From positions 9,046,022-9,110,021 of the forward strand of contig NC_064045.1 of the NCBI RefSeq assembly GCF_932526225.1: a DNA stretch of 64,000 bases, in the 5' to 3' direction. The stretch's first letter is position 1. Each line of letters starts with the position of its first letter. The notes under the pieces are model-generated. The model saw nothing but the letters and a program-made list of their open reading frames with translations, was not told where the DNA came from and ran no database searches. Below are positions 41,101 through 50,215 of this stretch, piece after piece. A program made the translations under genes and the position numbers. Origin of the DNA: Nematostella vectensis. Taxonomy: Eukaryota > Cnidaria > Anthozoa > Actiniaria > Edwardsiidae.

Positions 41101-43998
41101 TTGCAAAACTCATGAAAACTCCCAGGGAGAGGGCGAATCGCGAGCTATTATCCCAGGAGCAAATGGGTTAAACATAATATAATACACCAAAAATAAGAAT
41201 AAACACAATACACCAAAAGCTGAAATTTGACTCTGCCAAATTTTCATCTTTAATAAGACTTCTTCAGGGTAGACTGAAGAATGAGTTGAAGAATGAAGGT
41301 GTAATGTTTTTGCGTCTTGCGCCACTATTCTGATGTAAATAAGCTTGTAATGATTTACCCTTTTAAGTCTGCCCTGAAGAAGTCTTATTAAAGATGAAAA
41401 TTTGGCAGAGTCAAATTCCAGTTTTTGGTGTATTGTACTTATACATGATATAATAAAATACAGCTAATGTTGCATTGCTTTGTGCAGTACCACCACTTAT
41501 AGTCAATTCGTTGTTGTGCGACCTTCCAGAATCGAAAAATTCCTTTCTTCGTTTGGGAATAGCGCGTAGTCAATCAAACCAAACAATTAAAAGCAGGCAG
41601 ACTGCCCCCAAAGCTTGTGTCTGACTACTCGCTATTCCCAAATGAGACAAGGATTTTGGATTCGCCAAGGTCGTGCAAATGAATTTGGCTGTAAAATCTG
41701 CCCTACTTTTGTGGACATGTTTCTAAACAATTTGCTTGAAAGAAGCCCAAACACCAATGATCCTTTGAAAAGGCCAAGTTTTACAAGTAGAATTTCTAAG
41801 CTACCAAAACAACGTGTAAGCCAACACAAGACACGCGGCTGCTGTTAGTTTTTTTCATTTGTTTCATCTAACGCCAGTACCGGTCAGCGGTACTTAGTTA
41901 TGTTACGTTCACCAAACCCTGCCTTCTCTCCGCCATCTTGTTTTTGCTGTGTTACGATACTGGCTTTGGTTCTCTGTTGATTAAAGCGTTTCCAAGTTGT
42001 GTCCTAGTTTGTGGTCTTATTCAACTGGCGTGGTGGCAGCTGGATTTCGTCCCTTCGTCTCTTTCGCCAAAAAAATCACAGAATAGAACAGCAAACGCCG
42101 CTGTGACAGCACAACTTATTTACCGAAGAAATGGCTGCTACTCACAGAGCACCAAAACAATGGAGCCTATCTAAAACCGAAACTATCACCAGTTTTGAAA
42201 ACTGGAAGCAAAACCTGATGTATACGCTGTCTCTCGATACAAATTTCTCAACTTATCTTGCCGATGGAGCTACATGGAAAAAGAAAACAAAGACCGAACC
42301 TCTCCGTGGCTATACCGATGATGATGAAACCGTTCAGCAATCAAAACGCCTCACTGCCCAACAGAAGGTGAACTTTTTAGAACTTATGCTAGGACAAATC
42401 GCAAACTACTGTCCTATTATTTCGAGAAACACTTTAGTTAAGAACTCTACATCTCTAGAGTTTATCTGGCAGGCGATCCGACAACATTTTGGATTTCAAG
42501 TAACTGGTGCACACTTCATAGATTTCGTCGACATCCATCTAGAGCCCGACGAGCGCCCGGAAGACCTGTTTCAAAGACTTATGGCTTTCGCCGAGGATTC
42601 CCTCCTCAAACCCAATAACCTAACTCACCATGGCGAACATGGGCCCACTAGGGGGCCCTGTCTCTGAAGTAGCACTTGCAGTCGCTACAGCTAATCTCAA
42701 CGCCCGCATCCGATTACGTGGTCTGTCTGCGAGGGAAATGTGGACTCAGCGTGACCAGTTTTCCAACAGTCAACTCCCCTTCCAAGACCAAACCCTCATA
42801 GAGAAACAGCACGACCAGCGGAATTCTAACCACGCGTACAGCGAGAAATCTAAAGCGCCCACCGCAGACTTTCGCCCATCCACAGCAATCACTGTTGGCG
42901 ACCTCATTTACCTGCATCCCGACAGGAACAAGACCCGAGGGCGAGATAGATATCTCGTCGTAGACACTGAAGGAGGCTTCTGTAATATCAGAAAGTTTAT
43001 TGGCTCGCAGTTACGTTCTACGTCATACAGAGTAAAAAAAACAGATTGCTACAAGGTTCCATCTGAAGTACCGGACAAGACACCGACTGCAGCCTATGAC
43101 TGTGACTCTTCCGCAGATGAAGATGACACTCCGGCCACCAAGAGGCTTCCGCCTCCAGCCCCACCAGATATACCGACAGCGATAACTGATCCACCTTCCC
43201 GGGATGTACCACCCCAAAGTGATGCCGACGCCTCTGAGACGAAAGCTATGGACTCCAGTCACTGTCCCTCCAATCTTCAAGATGATGACACATCCCCACC
43301 TAGGAGGTCTACCCGCGAGCGTCACCTTCCCTTACGTTATAGAGATGACGACTTTATCACTGACTTTAAATAGGGCTTAATGTATAAACTATGCTAGCAA
43401 TTAGGCTTACTGTTATAGTCCTATCCTTTAATCAGTCCATCGTATTTACATTGTACGCCGTGAAAGACATTAGTTGTGTGATTTCTCTACAGTAGATAGT
43501 ATAAGAGAGAAAGAAAGGAAGTCACGCCAGTACCGGTCAGCGGTACTTAGTTATGTTACGTTCACCAAACCCTGCCTTCTCTCCGCCATCTTGTTTTTGC
43601 TGTGTTACGATACTGGCTTTGGTTCTCTGTTGATTAAAGCGTTTCCAAGTTGTGTCCTAGTTTGTGGTCTTATTCAACTGGCGTAACACCTACTGCATTA
43701 TAACCTCCCAATCAAACTTGATTGGCCACGTAACAGAGAGATCAATATATTTTGTGCTATTGAAGACCAATCAAACAAAACAGACTTTTAGCTAATTCCT
43801 GTATAATTCTATCGCATTTTTTGTCATCACTCGCCGGGTATGAGGGAGGGCACGTAGACGCAACCTTCAGATGATTCCGCAGCGAAAATAACCAGATAAA
43901 CATCAAAATGGGTAAATAATTATCAAACTTACTGTAGAAGGTCCAGCCTTTCGTATAACGCCTGCAATGGATGGCCCAGCTCGCCGCAAAGGCAACAT
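29151..43998 (-). CDS. UQCRC2: cytochrome b-c1 complex subunit 2, 20 exons
   Basis: Core protein 2 of respiratory complex III, mitochondrial inner membrane, matrix side; an M16-peptidase-fold protein. Exons: 43933-43998, 39741-39833, 38814-38963, 38640-38704, 38509-38565, 38338-38398, 38078-38141, 37962-37995, 37772-37835, 36421-36478, 35681-35782, 35248-35311, 33671-33710, 33224-33279, 32700-32742, 31959-32039, 31631-31707, 30933-31005, 30153-30233, 29151-29237. All phases agree and give 471 residues, close to the vertebrate 453. Exon 1 encodes only a 22-residue Arg-rich mitochondrial presequence (MLPLRRAG start). Family blocks seen: [43 protein letters not shown] and C-terminal HVDELF. The protease HxxEH motif is absent, as usual for core 2. 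Introns hold an LTR element, a MULE-like element and MITEs. It is divergent from ZNF598. Confidence 0.95.
29677..29892. mobile_element. MITE related to the one at 1.08 kb
   Basis: The left end TAGCTTGCGAAGCAAGCGTT and the reverse complement of the right end, TAGCCTGCGTAGCAAGCGTT, form inverted termini of about 31 bp that continue into a TGTGTTT stretch. It lies in the last intron of UQCRC2. The termini resemble those of the element at 1077-1216. Confidence 0.6.
32100..32295. mobile_element. hairpin element with tandem poly-A/ACTCTGG units
   Basis: ACTGGTATTCGACTCTGCCC (32115 on) and its exact reverse complement (ending about 32162) flank a 5-9-base loop. Units of 'gactctggtttttggtgtat' plus 'tagaaaaaaaaa' are then repeated three to four times. 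The same sequence family (AATACACCAAA ... GACTCTGCC) builds the hairpin element at 41208-41434. Located in a UQCRC2 intron. Confidence 0.6.
33443..33539. mobile_element. 81-bp hAT-like MITE with 8-bp target duplication
   Basis: Element 33451-33531 has imperfect termini (CATGCTCGAGGATGATCCAG on the left against GCATGCTCGAGGATCCAGC from the right). Direct repeats AAAACAAA at 33443-33450 and 33532-33539 flank it. An 8-bp target duplication is typical of hAT superfamily insertion. At this size it can only be a trans-mobilised derivative. Confidence 0.65.
34531..35012. mobile_element. MITE with GGAGGAGCGTCAC termini
   Basis: GGAGGAGCGTCACACCTTCT at 34531 and the reverse complement of the right end (GGAGGAGCGTCACGGTAACT, from 35012) form imperfect inverted repeats of about 35 bp around a 0.48-kb non-coding interior. 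It lies in a UQCRC2 intron. No clear target duplication. Confidence 0.6.
35772..36065 (-). repeat. minisatellite seeded by the exon 11 splice acceptor
   Basis: About ten units of roughly 26 bp built from CATGGTCAATACCTGG plus ACAACAACAA. Read on the minus strand each good unit is TTGTTGTTGTCCAG|GTATTGACCATG, that is the polypyrimidine tract, AG and first 12 bases of UQCRC2 exon 11. The authentic acceptor (exon edge 35782) is the exon-proximal copy. Several more distal copies have lost the AG or diverged (AGTTGATACTTTGAC). Confidence 0.85.
36785..37580. mobile_element. MULE-like element, 81-bp TIRs and 9-bp TSD
   Basis: Terminal inverted repeats 36785-36865 and 37500-37580 match over about 81 bp with essentially one mismatch; each outer end reads TTCCCTGCTAGCAGAGGCCT. 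Direct repeats GGGGTGGTT flank the element at 36776-36784 and 37581-37589. A 9-bp duplication with long termini is the signature of Mutator-like elements. At 796 bp it lacks a transposase but holds a small minus-strand ORF (37106-37381). It lies in the UQCRC2 intron between exons 9 and 10. A solitary matching terminus lies at 61246-61288. Confidence 0.8.
37106..37381 (-). CDS. 91-residue ORF inside the MULE-like element
   Basis: I do not recognise this protein. It starts at ATG 37381 within the MULE-like element. It has a basic Ser/Lys-rich N-terminal half, a C-x2-C pair (EFCLVCG) near residue 40, then a hydrophobic helical-looking stretch and an acidic EEYAKP region. The single C-x2-C could be half of a zinc site, the remainder being lost or in another exon. 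It may be a captured host fragment or a remnant of an accessory or DNA-binding protein of the autonomous element. Confidence 0.4.
   Translation of the reverse strand: MNQTPVSSPLRKKKTTVQFQSPKTSLKRLNNKRSKDEFCLVCGIKTSGQASFFNVNIAQLDSKKMLQNFLVNLDQLFPEEYAKPVNGRLTR
37613..37760. repeat. 37-bp tandem repeat, four copies
   Basis: Unit 'tgtatccaccccagtaacta' plus 'atgtacagtatgcattt', in a UQCRC2 intron between the MULE-like element and exon 9. It stops about 10 bp short of the exon 9 donor (exon edge 37772). Confidence 0.9.
38956..39172 (-). repeat. 70-bp triplication across the UQCRC2 exon 3 splice acceptor
   Basis: Three copies of a 70-bp unit place 'gtagtgacctacagaaag' at 38956, 39026 and 39096. 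On the minus strand each reads CTTTCTGTAG|GTCACTAC, the 3' splice site plus first eight bases of exon 3. Only the exon-proximal acceptor (exon edge 38963) gives the full exon in frame; 70 is not divisible by three. Confidence 0.9.
41208..41434. mobile_element. palindromic MITE, ACTCTGCC family
   Basis: AATACACCAAAAGCTGAAAT at the left is answered by the inverted ATTCCAGTTTTTGGTGTATT at the right. The arms continue inwards through GACTCTGCCAAATTTTCATC and TTTAATAAGACTTCTTCAGG for about 65 bp. Same family as the hairpin at 32100. Located in UQCRC2 intron 1. Confidence 0.7.
41615..41848 (+). other. unrecognised 77-residue frame
   Basis: An open frame just upstream of the LTR element reads FGCKICPTF then FLNNLLERS and ends in KTRGCC. 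It is not recognisable as a known domain. It could be a remnant of another insertion in UQCRC2 intron 1; I would not call it a gene without a homologue. Confidence 0.2.
42131..42667 (+). CDS. Gag-like protein of the LTR element
   Basis: 178 residues from the ATG at 42131 (accgaagaaATGG). The content is typical of retroelement capsid (helix-rich, [10 protein letters not shown] early, then [10 protein letters not shown] and DLFQRLMAF). No CCHC zinc knuckle is present; the frame is cut off by the internal deletion, after which it reads a few unrelated residues to a stop. It ends inside the region where the downstream integrase frame begins, and a GGGCCC...GGGCCC repeat at the junction (about 42640-42661) may mark the deletion point. 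Confidence 0.65.
   Translation: MAATHRAPKQWSLSKTETITSFENWKQNLMYTLSLDTNFSTYLADGATWKKKTKTEPLRGYTDDDETVQQSKRLTAQQKVNFLELMLGQIANYCPIISRNTLVKNSTSLEFIWQAIRQHFGFQVTGAHFIDFVDIHLEPDERPEDLFQRLMAFAEDSLLKPNNLTHHGEHGPTRGPCL
42630..43373 (+). CDS. integrase C-terminal remnant of the LTR element
   Basis: The frame carries the end of a retroelement integrase: [20 protein letters not shown] is like the end of the catalytic core, followed by a [10 protein letters not shown] small-barrel segment that would bind DNA, and an acidic, Pro-rich tail ending near SFTR-like basic residues and DFITDFK. The catalytic triad region is absent. The first codons after 42630 come from the deletion junction, so the annotated start is artificial. 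The superfamily (Ty3 or BEL type) cannot be settled from this remnant. Confidence 0.6.
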   Translation: MANMGPLGGPVSEVALAVATANLNARIRLRGLSAREMWTQRDQFSNSQLPFQDQTLIEKQHDQRNSNHAYSEKSKAPTADFRPSTAITVGDLIYLHPDRNKTRGRDRYLVVDTEGGFCNIRKFIGSQLRSTSYRVKKTDCYKVPSEVPDKTPTAAYDCDSSADEDDTPATKRLPPPAPPDIPTAITDPPSRDVPPQSDADASETKAMDSSHCPSNLQDDDTSPPRRSTRERHLPLRYRDDDFITDFK

Positions 43999-44577
43999 TT
44001 TTCAGGAAATTTGTCCTGATGTAACAGCGATTTGATCCAGGAAGACTGGCCGGTAGACCATAATATGTAATTTCTAGGGTTATACCGCTTGGATTTGCGG
44101 GCTCATCCATGATTGGGTGTCCTGTGGAATATAAAAAAAGTTGAGATTTTAACGCAGTCTGAAATTTGGACGTATTAAAAAATATCGATAACCATTTATT
44201 TTTTTTATATGATTCCTCCAAGCATCGCATAGCTTTAATTACTTCATCTTTCTGCGTTTATTTTCGGGATTTAAAAGGGGTAAAAATTTTACGACAAAAA
44301 AAGCAGCCCTAACACTAAAAGGTTGTTATAATTCAGAATGCTTTATAAGAGAGGAAAAGGTGAAATCCAGCTACTTTTGAGATTTATTTATTATCGTCAG
44401 AGCACGCGTACATCACTTCCGGTTGCAATTTGTTGCGCAACAATCGCAAAAGTGACGTCACACGCCTAGCCTTCTGCCGCCATATTTTTTCGGTGTCGAA
44501 GAAGCAACAAAATCGTCCGTTTATTCCAAAGGTTTGCCTGGGATTTAGCCGCTAAACTAACTAAATTCTCAAACAAG
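43999..44577. promoter_or_regulatory. divergent promoter of UQCRC2 and ZNF598
   Basis: 579 bp separate the two start codons. It contains an ETS-type ACTTCCGG (44415-44422), the palindrome TTGTTGCGCAACAA (44430-44443), a perfect CRE TGACGTCA (44453-44460) and a YY1-type GCCGCCATATT (44476-44486), all within 75 bp on the ZNF598 side. There is no TATA box. This set of sites is typical of housekeeping promoters. Shared control of both genes is inferred from the arrangement. Confidence 0.6.
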
Positions 44578-47500
44578 ATGAGTTCTAAACGAACAAGGAG
44601 TGAATCTAGCAATCTCTGCGTGGTTTGTTGTGAAGAAATCGAGTTTTCTGCAGTCGGGAAATGCGATCACCCGGTTTGCTACAAATGTTGTGTCCGGATG
44701 CGCGTATTGAAGCAAGAAAACTATTGCACTGTCTGCCGAAGTGAACTTTCCATGGTATGTAAAGTTAATGTGTTGTTATTGTTAGTATGGTTTATGGTCA
44801 TGCGCTCTGTATTGTTTGATCAACAACTATCAATAACCTTTAGAATGCTTGATGAATTTGTAAACTGGTCCATGACTAAACTTTGAGCTTACCATACCAA
44901 CCCTACTACTGTAAGTATAATAAAGGATCCTAGATTGAGTCATGGAAATTATTTCAATTCTTCACTTCAATCTCTACACTTTTTTATTGGTTTAAATAGA
45001 AGGATAACAAAAGATCATGTGATCAGCAATAGGCCAAAATATTCTTCAATTGTTTACTATAAATTTTGTTTAGATTTTTTATAGTTGTTGTTGTGATGAG
45101 TAAGAAAGGTTTATAGTTTAGAAAAAAGTTAATCTTCAATAACGTTTTTCCCTTCACATTAGAGAAGTAGGTGCTATTGGCCTTGGCCACTTTACATATA
45201 ATGGACATTCAGTGCAGTTGCATAATTGCCTTTTACCTATCCAACATTAGAAACACCTTTCAAATTATAAGAGTCTAATGGAACTCCATAAGTACTGTTT
45301 GAATAATTACATTTATTTGACAGATTTTTATAAAAAACGCCAGTATTCCCTGCATTACTAAAAAGCGGAACCGGCGGAACCAGCAGAACCGGCGGAACCA
45401 GTCTATTCGCTTAGTTGTAGGGGTAGGGACGTTATACTAGGATCATCATTTATTTTCTTTCTAATCTGCAAGGCGATTAAACATTCTGTTGTGAAATGCT
45501 AAGACAACATCACTAAGCGCAAATGTGCTACGTTATTTCACGCATATTTGACATTCTGTCATATGCAATTTGTATGCAATTTCCGTTGAACGTTCCTAGT
45601 ATCTGTTCCTAGTATTACCTCTAAGAAGACGCGCTTCTAAACAAGTGTTTTTGTTAATAATCCAGATACGCTTAGTGATGTTGTCTTAGCATTTCACAAC
45701 GGAATGTTTAATCGCCTTGCGTTTTGTGCAGGTTAGAAAGGAAATAACTAAACGAAATATACTGGTTCCGCTGGTTCTGCCGGTTCCGCTTTTAAGTAAT
45801 GCCGCAGTATTCCTGATCAGTGCTGAAATCAAATATACTGGTTATCTATATCTCTTTCAAACCCTGTTGAATAGGAGGCAATGATCTTTTTTTTTTTTTG
45901 GTGTGTGTGTGTCGAGGGTAACCTCTTAAAAAATATAGCATTAAAATAAATATATTAATATTATATATAAACATCCTACAACTTAGTTTTATAATCTGAG
46001 TTTGTCAAAAGATCTCAAAAGATTTTGTTTATAACAGCAAGTCCTATCCTTCCTCCCTGGTCATTGATTGTGATTTTACTTCTCTGTTTGTTTAGGTTTA
46101 TCTTGTTGCTCACCCAGCGAGTCCTATCCTTCCTCCCTGGTCATTGATTGTGATTTTACTTCTCTGTTTGTTTAGGTTTATCTTGTTGCTCACCCAGCAA
46201 GTCCTATCCTTCCTCCCTGGTCATTGATTGTGATTTTACTTCTCTGTTTGTTTAGGTTTATCTTGTTGCTCACCAAGCAAGTCCTATCCTTTCTTTCTGG
46301 TCATTGATTGTGATTTTACTTCTCTGTTTGTTTAGGTCTATCTTGTTGCTCACCCAGCAAGTCCTATCCTTTCTCCCTGGTCATTGATTGTGATTTTACT
46401 TCTCTGTTTGTTTAGGTTTATCTTGTTGCTCACCCAGAAAGTCCTATCCTTCCTCTCTGGTCATTGATTGTGATTTTACTTCTCTGTTTGTTTAGGTCTA
46501 TCTTGTTGCTCACCCAGCAAGTCCTATCCTTCCTCCCTGGTCATTGATTGTGATTTTACTTCTCTGTTTGTTTAGGTCTATCTTGTTGCTCACCCAGCAA
46601 GTCCGATCTTTCCTCCCTGGTCATTGATTGTGATTTTACTTCTCTGTTTGTTTAGGTCTATCTTGTTGCTCACCCAGCAAGTCCTATCCTTCCTCCCTGG
46701 TCATTGATTGTGATTTTACTTCTCTGTTTGTTTAGGTTTATCTTGTTGCTCACCCAGAAAGTCCTATCCTTCCTCTCTGGTCATTGATTGTGATTTTACT
46801 TCTCTGTTTGTTTAGGTCTATCTTGTTGCTCACCCAGCAAGTCCTATCCTTCCTCCCTGGTCATTGATTGTGATTTTACTTCTCTGTTTGTTTAGGTCTA
46901 TCTTGTTGCTCACCCAGCAAGTCCTATCCTTCCTCCCTGGTCATTGATTGTGATTTTACTTCTCTGTTTGTTTAGGTTTATCTTGTTGCTCACCCAGAAA
47001 GTCCTATCCTTCCTCCCTGGTCATTGATTGTGATTTTACTTCTCTGTTTGTTTAGGTCTATCTTGTTGCTCACCCAGCACCCTGGGTGTCTATGAAGGAG
47101 AAAGCGCTGAAGGGCCTAAGTGATAAAAAATATGGGATCTACTATGAGACAAAGGAAATCAGGGATAATGTTAAATTTCTACTTGAGCATCGTTGCTATA
47201 TATGTCCTGAGCAAAGGCCATTTCAAACCTTCAAAAAACTCGAAGACCATATGCGCCAGACCCACCAGCTGTACTTCTGCGCTCTGTGTGTTAAACATTA
47301 CACCAAGTTTAGTCATGAACGGAAGGCTTATACCCGCCAGGATCTAGCAAGGCATCGGCGCATAGGAGACTCTGATGACAAATCCCACAAGGGTCACCCT
47401 CTCTGTCAATTTTGCGATGAGCGTTTTCTCGATAATGACGAGTTGCATGGTCACCTGCGGAAAAATCACTTCTGGTGTCATTTCTGTGAGACTGACGGAA

Positions 47501-49361
47501 AGCAGCTTTACTACAATGATTATCCCAATCTGCGGGAGCATTTTCGTCATGATCACCTTCTCTGCGAAGAGGACGAATGTAGATTTGAGCAGTTCACCAA
47601 TGTGTTCAGGACTGATATTGACCTACAAGCCCATAGGGCTAACAAGCACGGCAGGAAGCTGACTAAAGCACAGGCTAAACAGGTGCGCCAAGTGGAGTTG
47701 GACTTTACATACAATCGCCCCCCTGCGCAGGGCAGAAATATTACAGGAAGAGATTATAACGAGGTGAACTCTAGCAACAGGCGTCACAGACGAGACCGAA
47801 AACCCCAGGGTATAAGGTTAGTTTATACTTCAGAAGTGACACTATAGCACACTAAAAACTGGTAGTTGACTTTGATAATTCTAAATTGTCAATATTAATT
47901 ATTCAGGTTAATGAATGCAACTATATTTGGGAATTTAGATTGAAAAGACGAAATAGTACTGTGTAGTATACCACAGTTAGATATAACTGTAATTTTCTTG
48001 GTTGGATAACAATTATGTTTTGAATGCCAAGATTTATTTATTACAAACTTAAGTATAGAAAAGAATAACCAAAGATAAAAACATACTTTTAAAAACCAGG
48101 TAATATAACCTTTGTTTCCAAATTACGCCAAGGAAATTGGCCTTTTTTTCAGCACAGCTTCTAAGTTATTTGATTTTACTCAATGTCAAGCCAAGTTTTT
48201 TTTTCTCTCCACAGTAACCAAGAGCAAAGAGATATCCAAGCAGCTGTAAAGTCATCCTTAGAAAGTGCACCTCGTAAACCCTCTCCACCCATACCTGAGG
48301 AATCACCTCCAGGTGCAATGGCTGCACCCATTCCTACCCAGGACAATAACCACTACCCTTCTCTCCCTGGCTCAAAAACACCTTTATTAACACATGTACC
48401 CTCTAAGCCTCTCTCTGTCACTGAACATTATCCTGCACTTCCTACTGCTAAGGCTGGGAAAAGTAATGGATCTCCTAAACCTTTCAAGAAAAAGGAACCC
48501 TCTAAAGGGACTTTTAGGGGTTCTTCCATTAATAGTGGAATACACTCACATGAAGATTTTCCTACTCTTGGGGGTGGTGTAGGTGGTGGGGCTAAACCGA
48601 AGTCTACACCCTACACCACCCCTCAAGGGGTTTCAACTGTTAACCCCCCACCAGGTTTAAGTTTGGTACAAACTGTTGCACCAAGTCAGCCCCCACCAGG
48701 GTTTGGGGCTGAAACTCAACCAGCAAAAATTACTGAAGACAAGAAGAAGAGTGGTGTACCCCAAGGACAGCCTACGGCCACCAGTGTTTCAGTCATGGAT
48801 ATAACTACCCAGAAAAATGCAGAAGATTTAACTATAAGTAAGAAACCAGAGAGTGTAAACAAACAGGAGCGTAACCAGGCTTTGATCGAGACTATAAGAG
48901 CACTGTTAGGCAATGATAAAGACAAATTTCAGCAGTTTAAAACACTCTCCGGGACATTCCGTCAAGGTCTTTGCACAGGTCAAGAATACTATGCTGAATG
49001 CATGCATTTATTTGACCACAATTTCACTCAAGTTTTTACTGAGCTGGTAGATTTACTGCCAGATCCGCACAAACAACAAGAATTGCTACAAGCTCACAAT
49101 GATGCCAAAGCGCTGGCTAAACAACAAGGGAAAAAAATTACCAAGGACTCCTCAAAGAGAAATAACGCCTGGGTGGCCCGGCCAGAACAACAGGCCAAAC
49201 CAGTTCAAAGACAAGTTCCTAGTCACCCGCCTGGTTTGTCAGCACCTGCAGGGGTAGAAGCTGATTTTCCGTCACTTCCTGTCGCGTCCAAGCCAATGCG
49301 CCCAGCATTTTATCGCCCCAATAAAACTGCTCTTAAGAGTGCTTGGGTGCGAGGAAAGTAA
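44578..49361 (+). CDS. ZNF598: E3 ubiquitin ligase ZNF598 (Hel2 homologue), 3 exons
   Basis: Cytosolic ligase that ubiquitinates 40S proteins on collided ribosomes. Exons 44578-44754, 47056-47816 and 48215-49361 join to 694 residues (human about 904). RING finger: C14-x2-C17 ... C29-x-H31-x2-C34-x2-C37 ... C50-x2-C53. A run of C2H2-type fingers follows from C106 (CYICPEQ, FCALCVKHY, CQFCDERF, CHFCETDG). The C-terminal region is Pro-rich with PPPGL (457-461) and PPPGF (472-476), the known type of motif that binds GYF domains of GIGYF1/2, and repeated acidic/aromatic-P-[ST]-L blocks (DFPTLG, DFPSLP). The last 130 residues include a conserved helical block (FQQFKTLSGTFRQG) and end SAWVRGK. Intron 1 contains a hairpin MITE and 13 copies of the exon 2 acceptor. 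Confidence 0.93.
45342..45813. mobile_element. hAT-like hairpin MITE in ZNF598 intron 1
   Basis: The element 45350-45805 folds almost end to end: GCATTACTAAAAAGCGGAAC (left) against GCATTACTTAAAAGCGGAAC (right, reversed), continuing inwards through GGCGATTAAACATTCYGTTG and GCTAAGACAACATCACTAAG. Direct 8-bp repeats AGTATTCC at 45342-45349 and 45806-45813 fit a hAT-type target duplication. The interior is non-coding. Confidence 0.75.
46041..47080 (+). repeat. 80-bp satellite: 13 copies of the ZNF598 exon 2 splice acceptor
   Basis: Thirteen head-to-tail 80-bp units start at 46041 and every 80 bp to 47001. Each contains TTTACTTCTCTGTTTGTTTAG-type pyrimidine tract and AG (46095, then every 80 bp to 47055) followed by the first 22-25 bases of exon 2 (GTYTATCTTGTTGCTCACCC). 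The last unit is the real junction. Use of the acceptor one unit upstream would add 80 nt and shift the frame into a stop soon after. Units differ at a few sites (GTTTATC/GTCTATC, CAGCAA/CAGAAA), showing two or three interleaved sub-variants. Confidence 0.95.
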
Positions 49362-49510
49362 ATAATTTGTTGCCAATAATTTTATTGACTTATGTTCTGT
49401 CTGATACTTCACCTTTTACCTCATTCTTTCCCGCTTATAATGTTGCCAGTATTTTTACAACTGTACATTTTGTGTCCCAGTATTTTGTAATGGAATAACA
49501 CTGATTTTAT

Positions 49511-49516
49511 AATAAA
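49511..49516 (+). other. polyadenylation signal of ZNF598
   Basis: AATAAA about 150 nt after the stop codon, followed by a T/G-rich stretch. Confidence 0.6.
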
Positions 49517-50215
49517 CCATTGGGTTTATCTGCAGTATTTTGTGAAGTTTGTACTTTATAGTTTGTGAGGAAATGCAGCTTGAAAAGTGCTCAAGATTTA
49601 GATAAACAATTGAGAAACACCATGGATCGGGATCGTGTTATTTTTATGATGCTTATGGAAAAACTAGTCTTCTACGTACCTTATTACACTTAATTATGCG
49701 ACGTCAAAATTTTGAGATGGCGATATTTCGCGACACTTTATTTTTGCAAATCTTTTAAAATCGCGAAATTCTCGAAATTAAAGTGACGCTAAAAATTAAG
49801 TGTAACAGGTAGTAGAAGCAGCCGTTCTGACTTCTGTCTCATAGACTACTGTATAACCTCTAATAAGTTCGTTGGGGCTCATTTAATTGTTTGGCAGTCA
49901 TCATAAATAGCAATTTTATCAGTGATTACGCCTTTCCCTGGCATTTGGTTGTCCATTTTGATCACTTGTTATGTTGTATATTTTTTTCTTAGAGGAAAGG
50001 GGAGGAGGGCGCAATAGAGAAGCGGGGGATGGAAACCCAATTGTACACCAAGGCAACCCCGACGTTGTGAGAGAGTGAGGCGTTTTCAGACCTCTAAGGG
50101 GGGCTCCCTGTGGTTAATTACTGGAACTCCCGCTAGCCATGGAAACCGTGGGCTCAAAGTCACAAGACTCAAAACATCCGATAAAAACAAAACGCACGCA
50201 ATAGTTTCGCCGACA
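49517..50215. other. intergenic, ZNF598 to DUF2961 gene
   Basis: No gene seen. 'cgacgtcaaaattttgagat' near 49700 and 'attaagtgtaac' near 49795 partly mirror 'ttacacttaattatgcgac' (49683), a small imperfect hairpin of about 120 bp that may be a mobile-element remnant. Confidence 0.35.

Larger units (their letters stand above)
41871..43684 (+). mobile_element. LTR retrotransposon, internally deleted, identical LTRs
   Basis: Two 161-bp LTRs (41871-42031 and 43524-43684), identical by eye, begin ACGCCAG and end CTGGCGT. A primer-binding-site candidate starting TGGTGGCAGCTGG follows the 5' LTR, and a polypurine tract (AGAGAGAAAGAAAGGAAG, about 43503-43520) precedes the 3' LTR. The inside encodes a Gag-like frame (42131-42667) and an integrase C-terminal frame (42630-43373); protease, reverse transcriptase and RNase H are missing, so it cannot move alone. 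Identical LTRs suggest recent insertion. If the LTR is trimmed to CGCCAG...CTGGCG, TAA flanks both sides, a weak target duplication. Each LTR has CGCCATCTTG, a YY1-type core. It sits in UQCRC2 intron 1, opposite to transcription. Confidence 0.85.

Noticed and set aside
43757-44230. 157-codon minus-strand frame overlapping UQCRC2 exon 1
   Set aside because: The true exon 1 uses another frame, giving a mitochondrial presequence and a phase-matched donor; this frame is a shadow.
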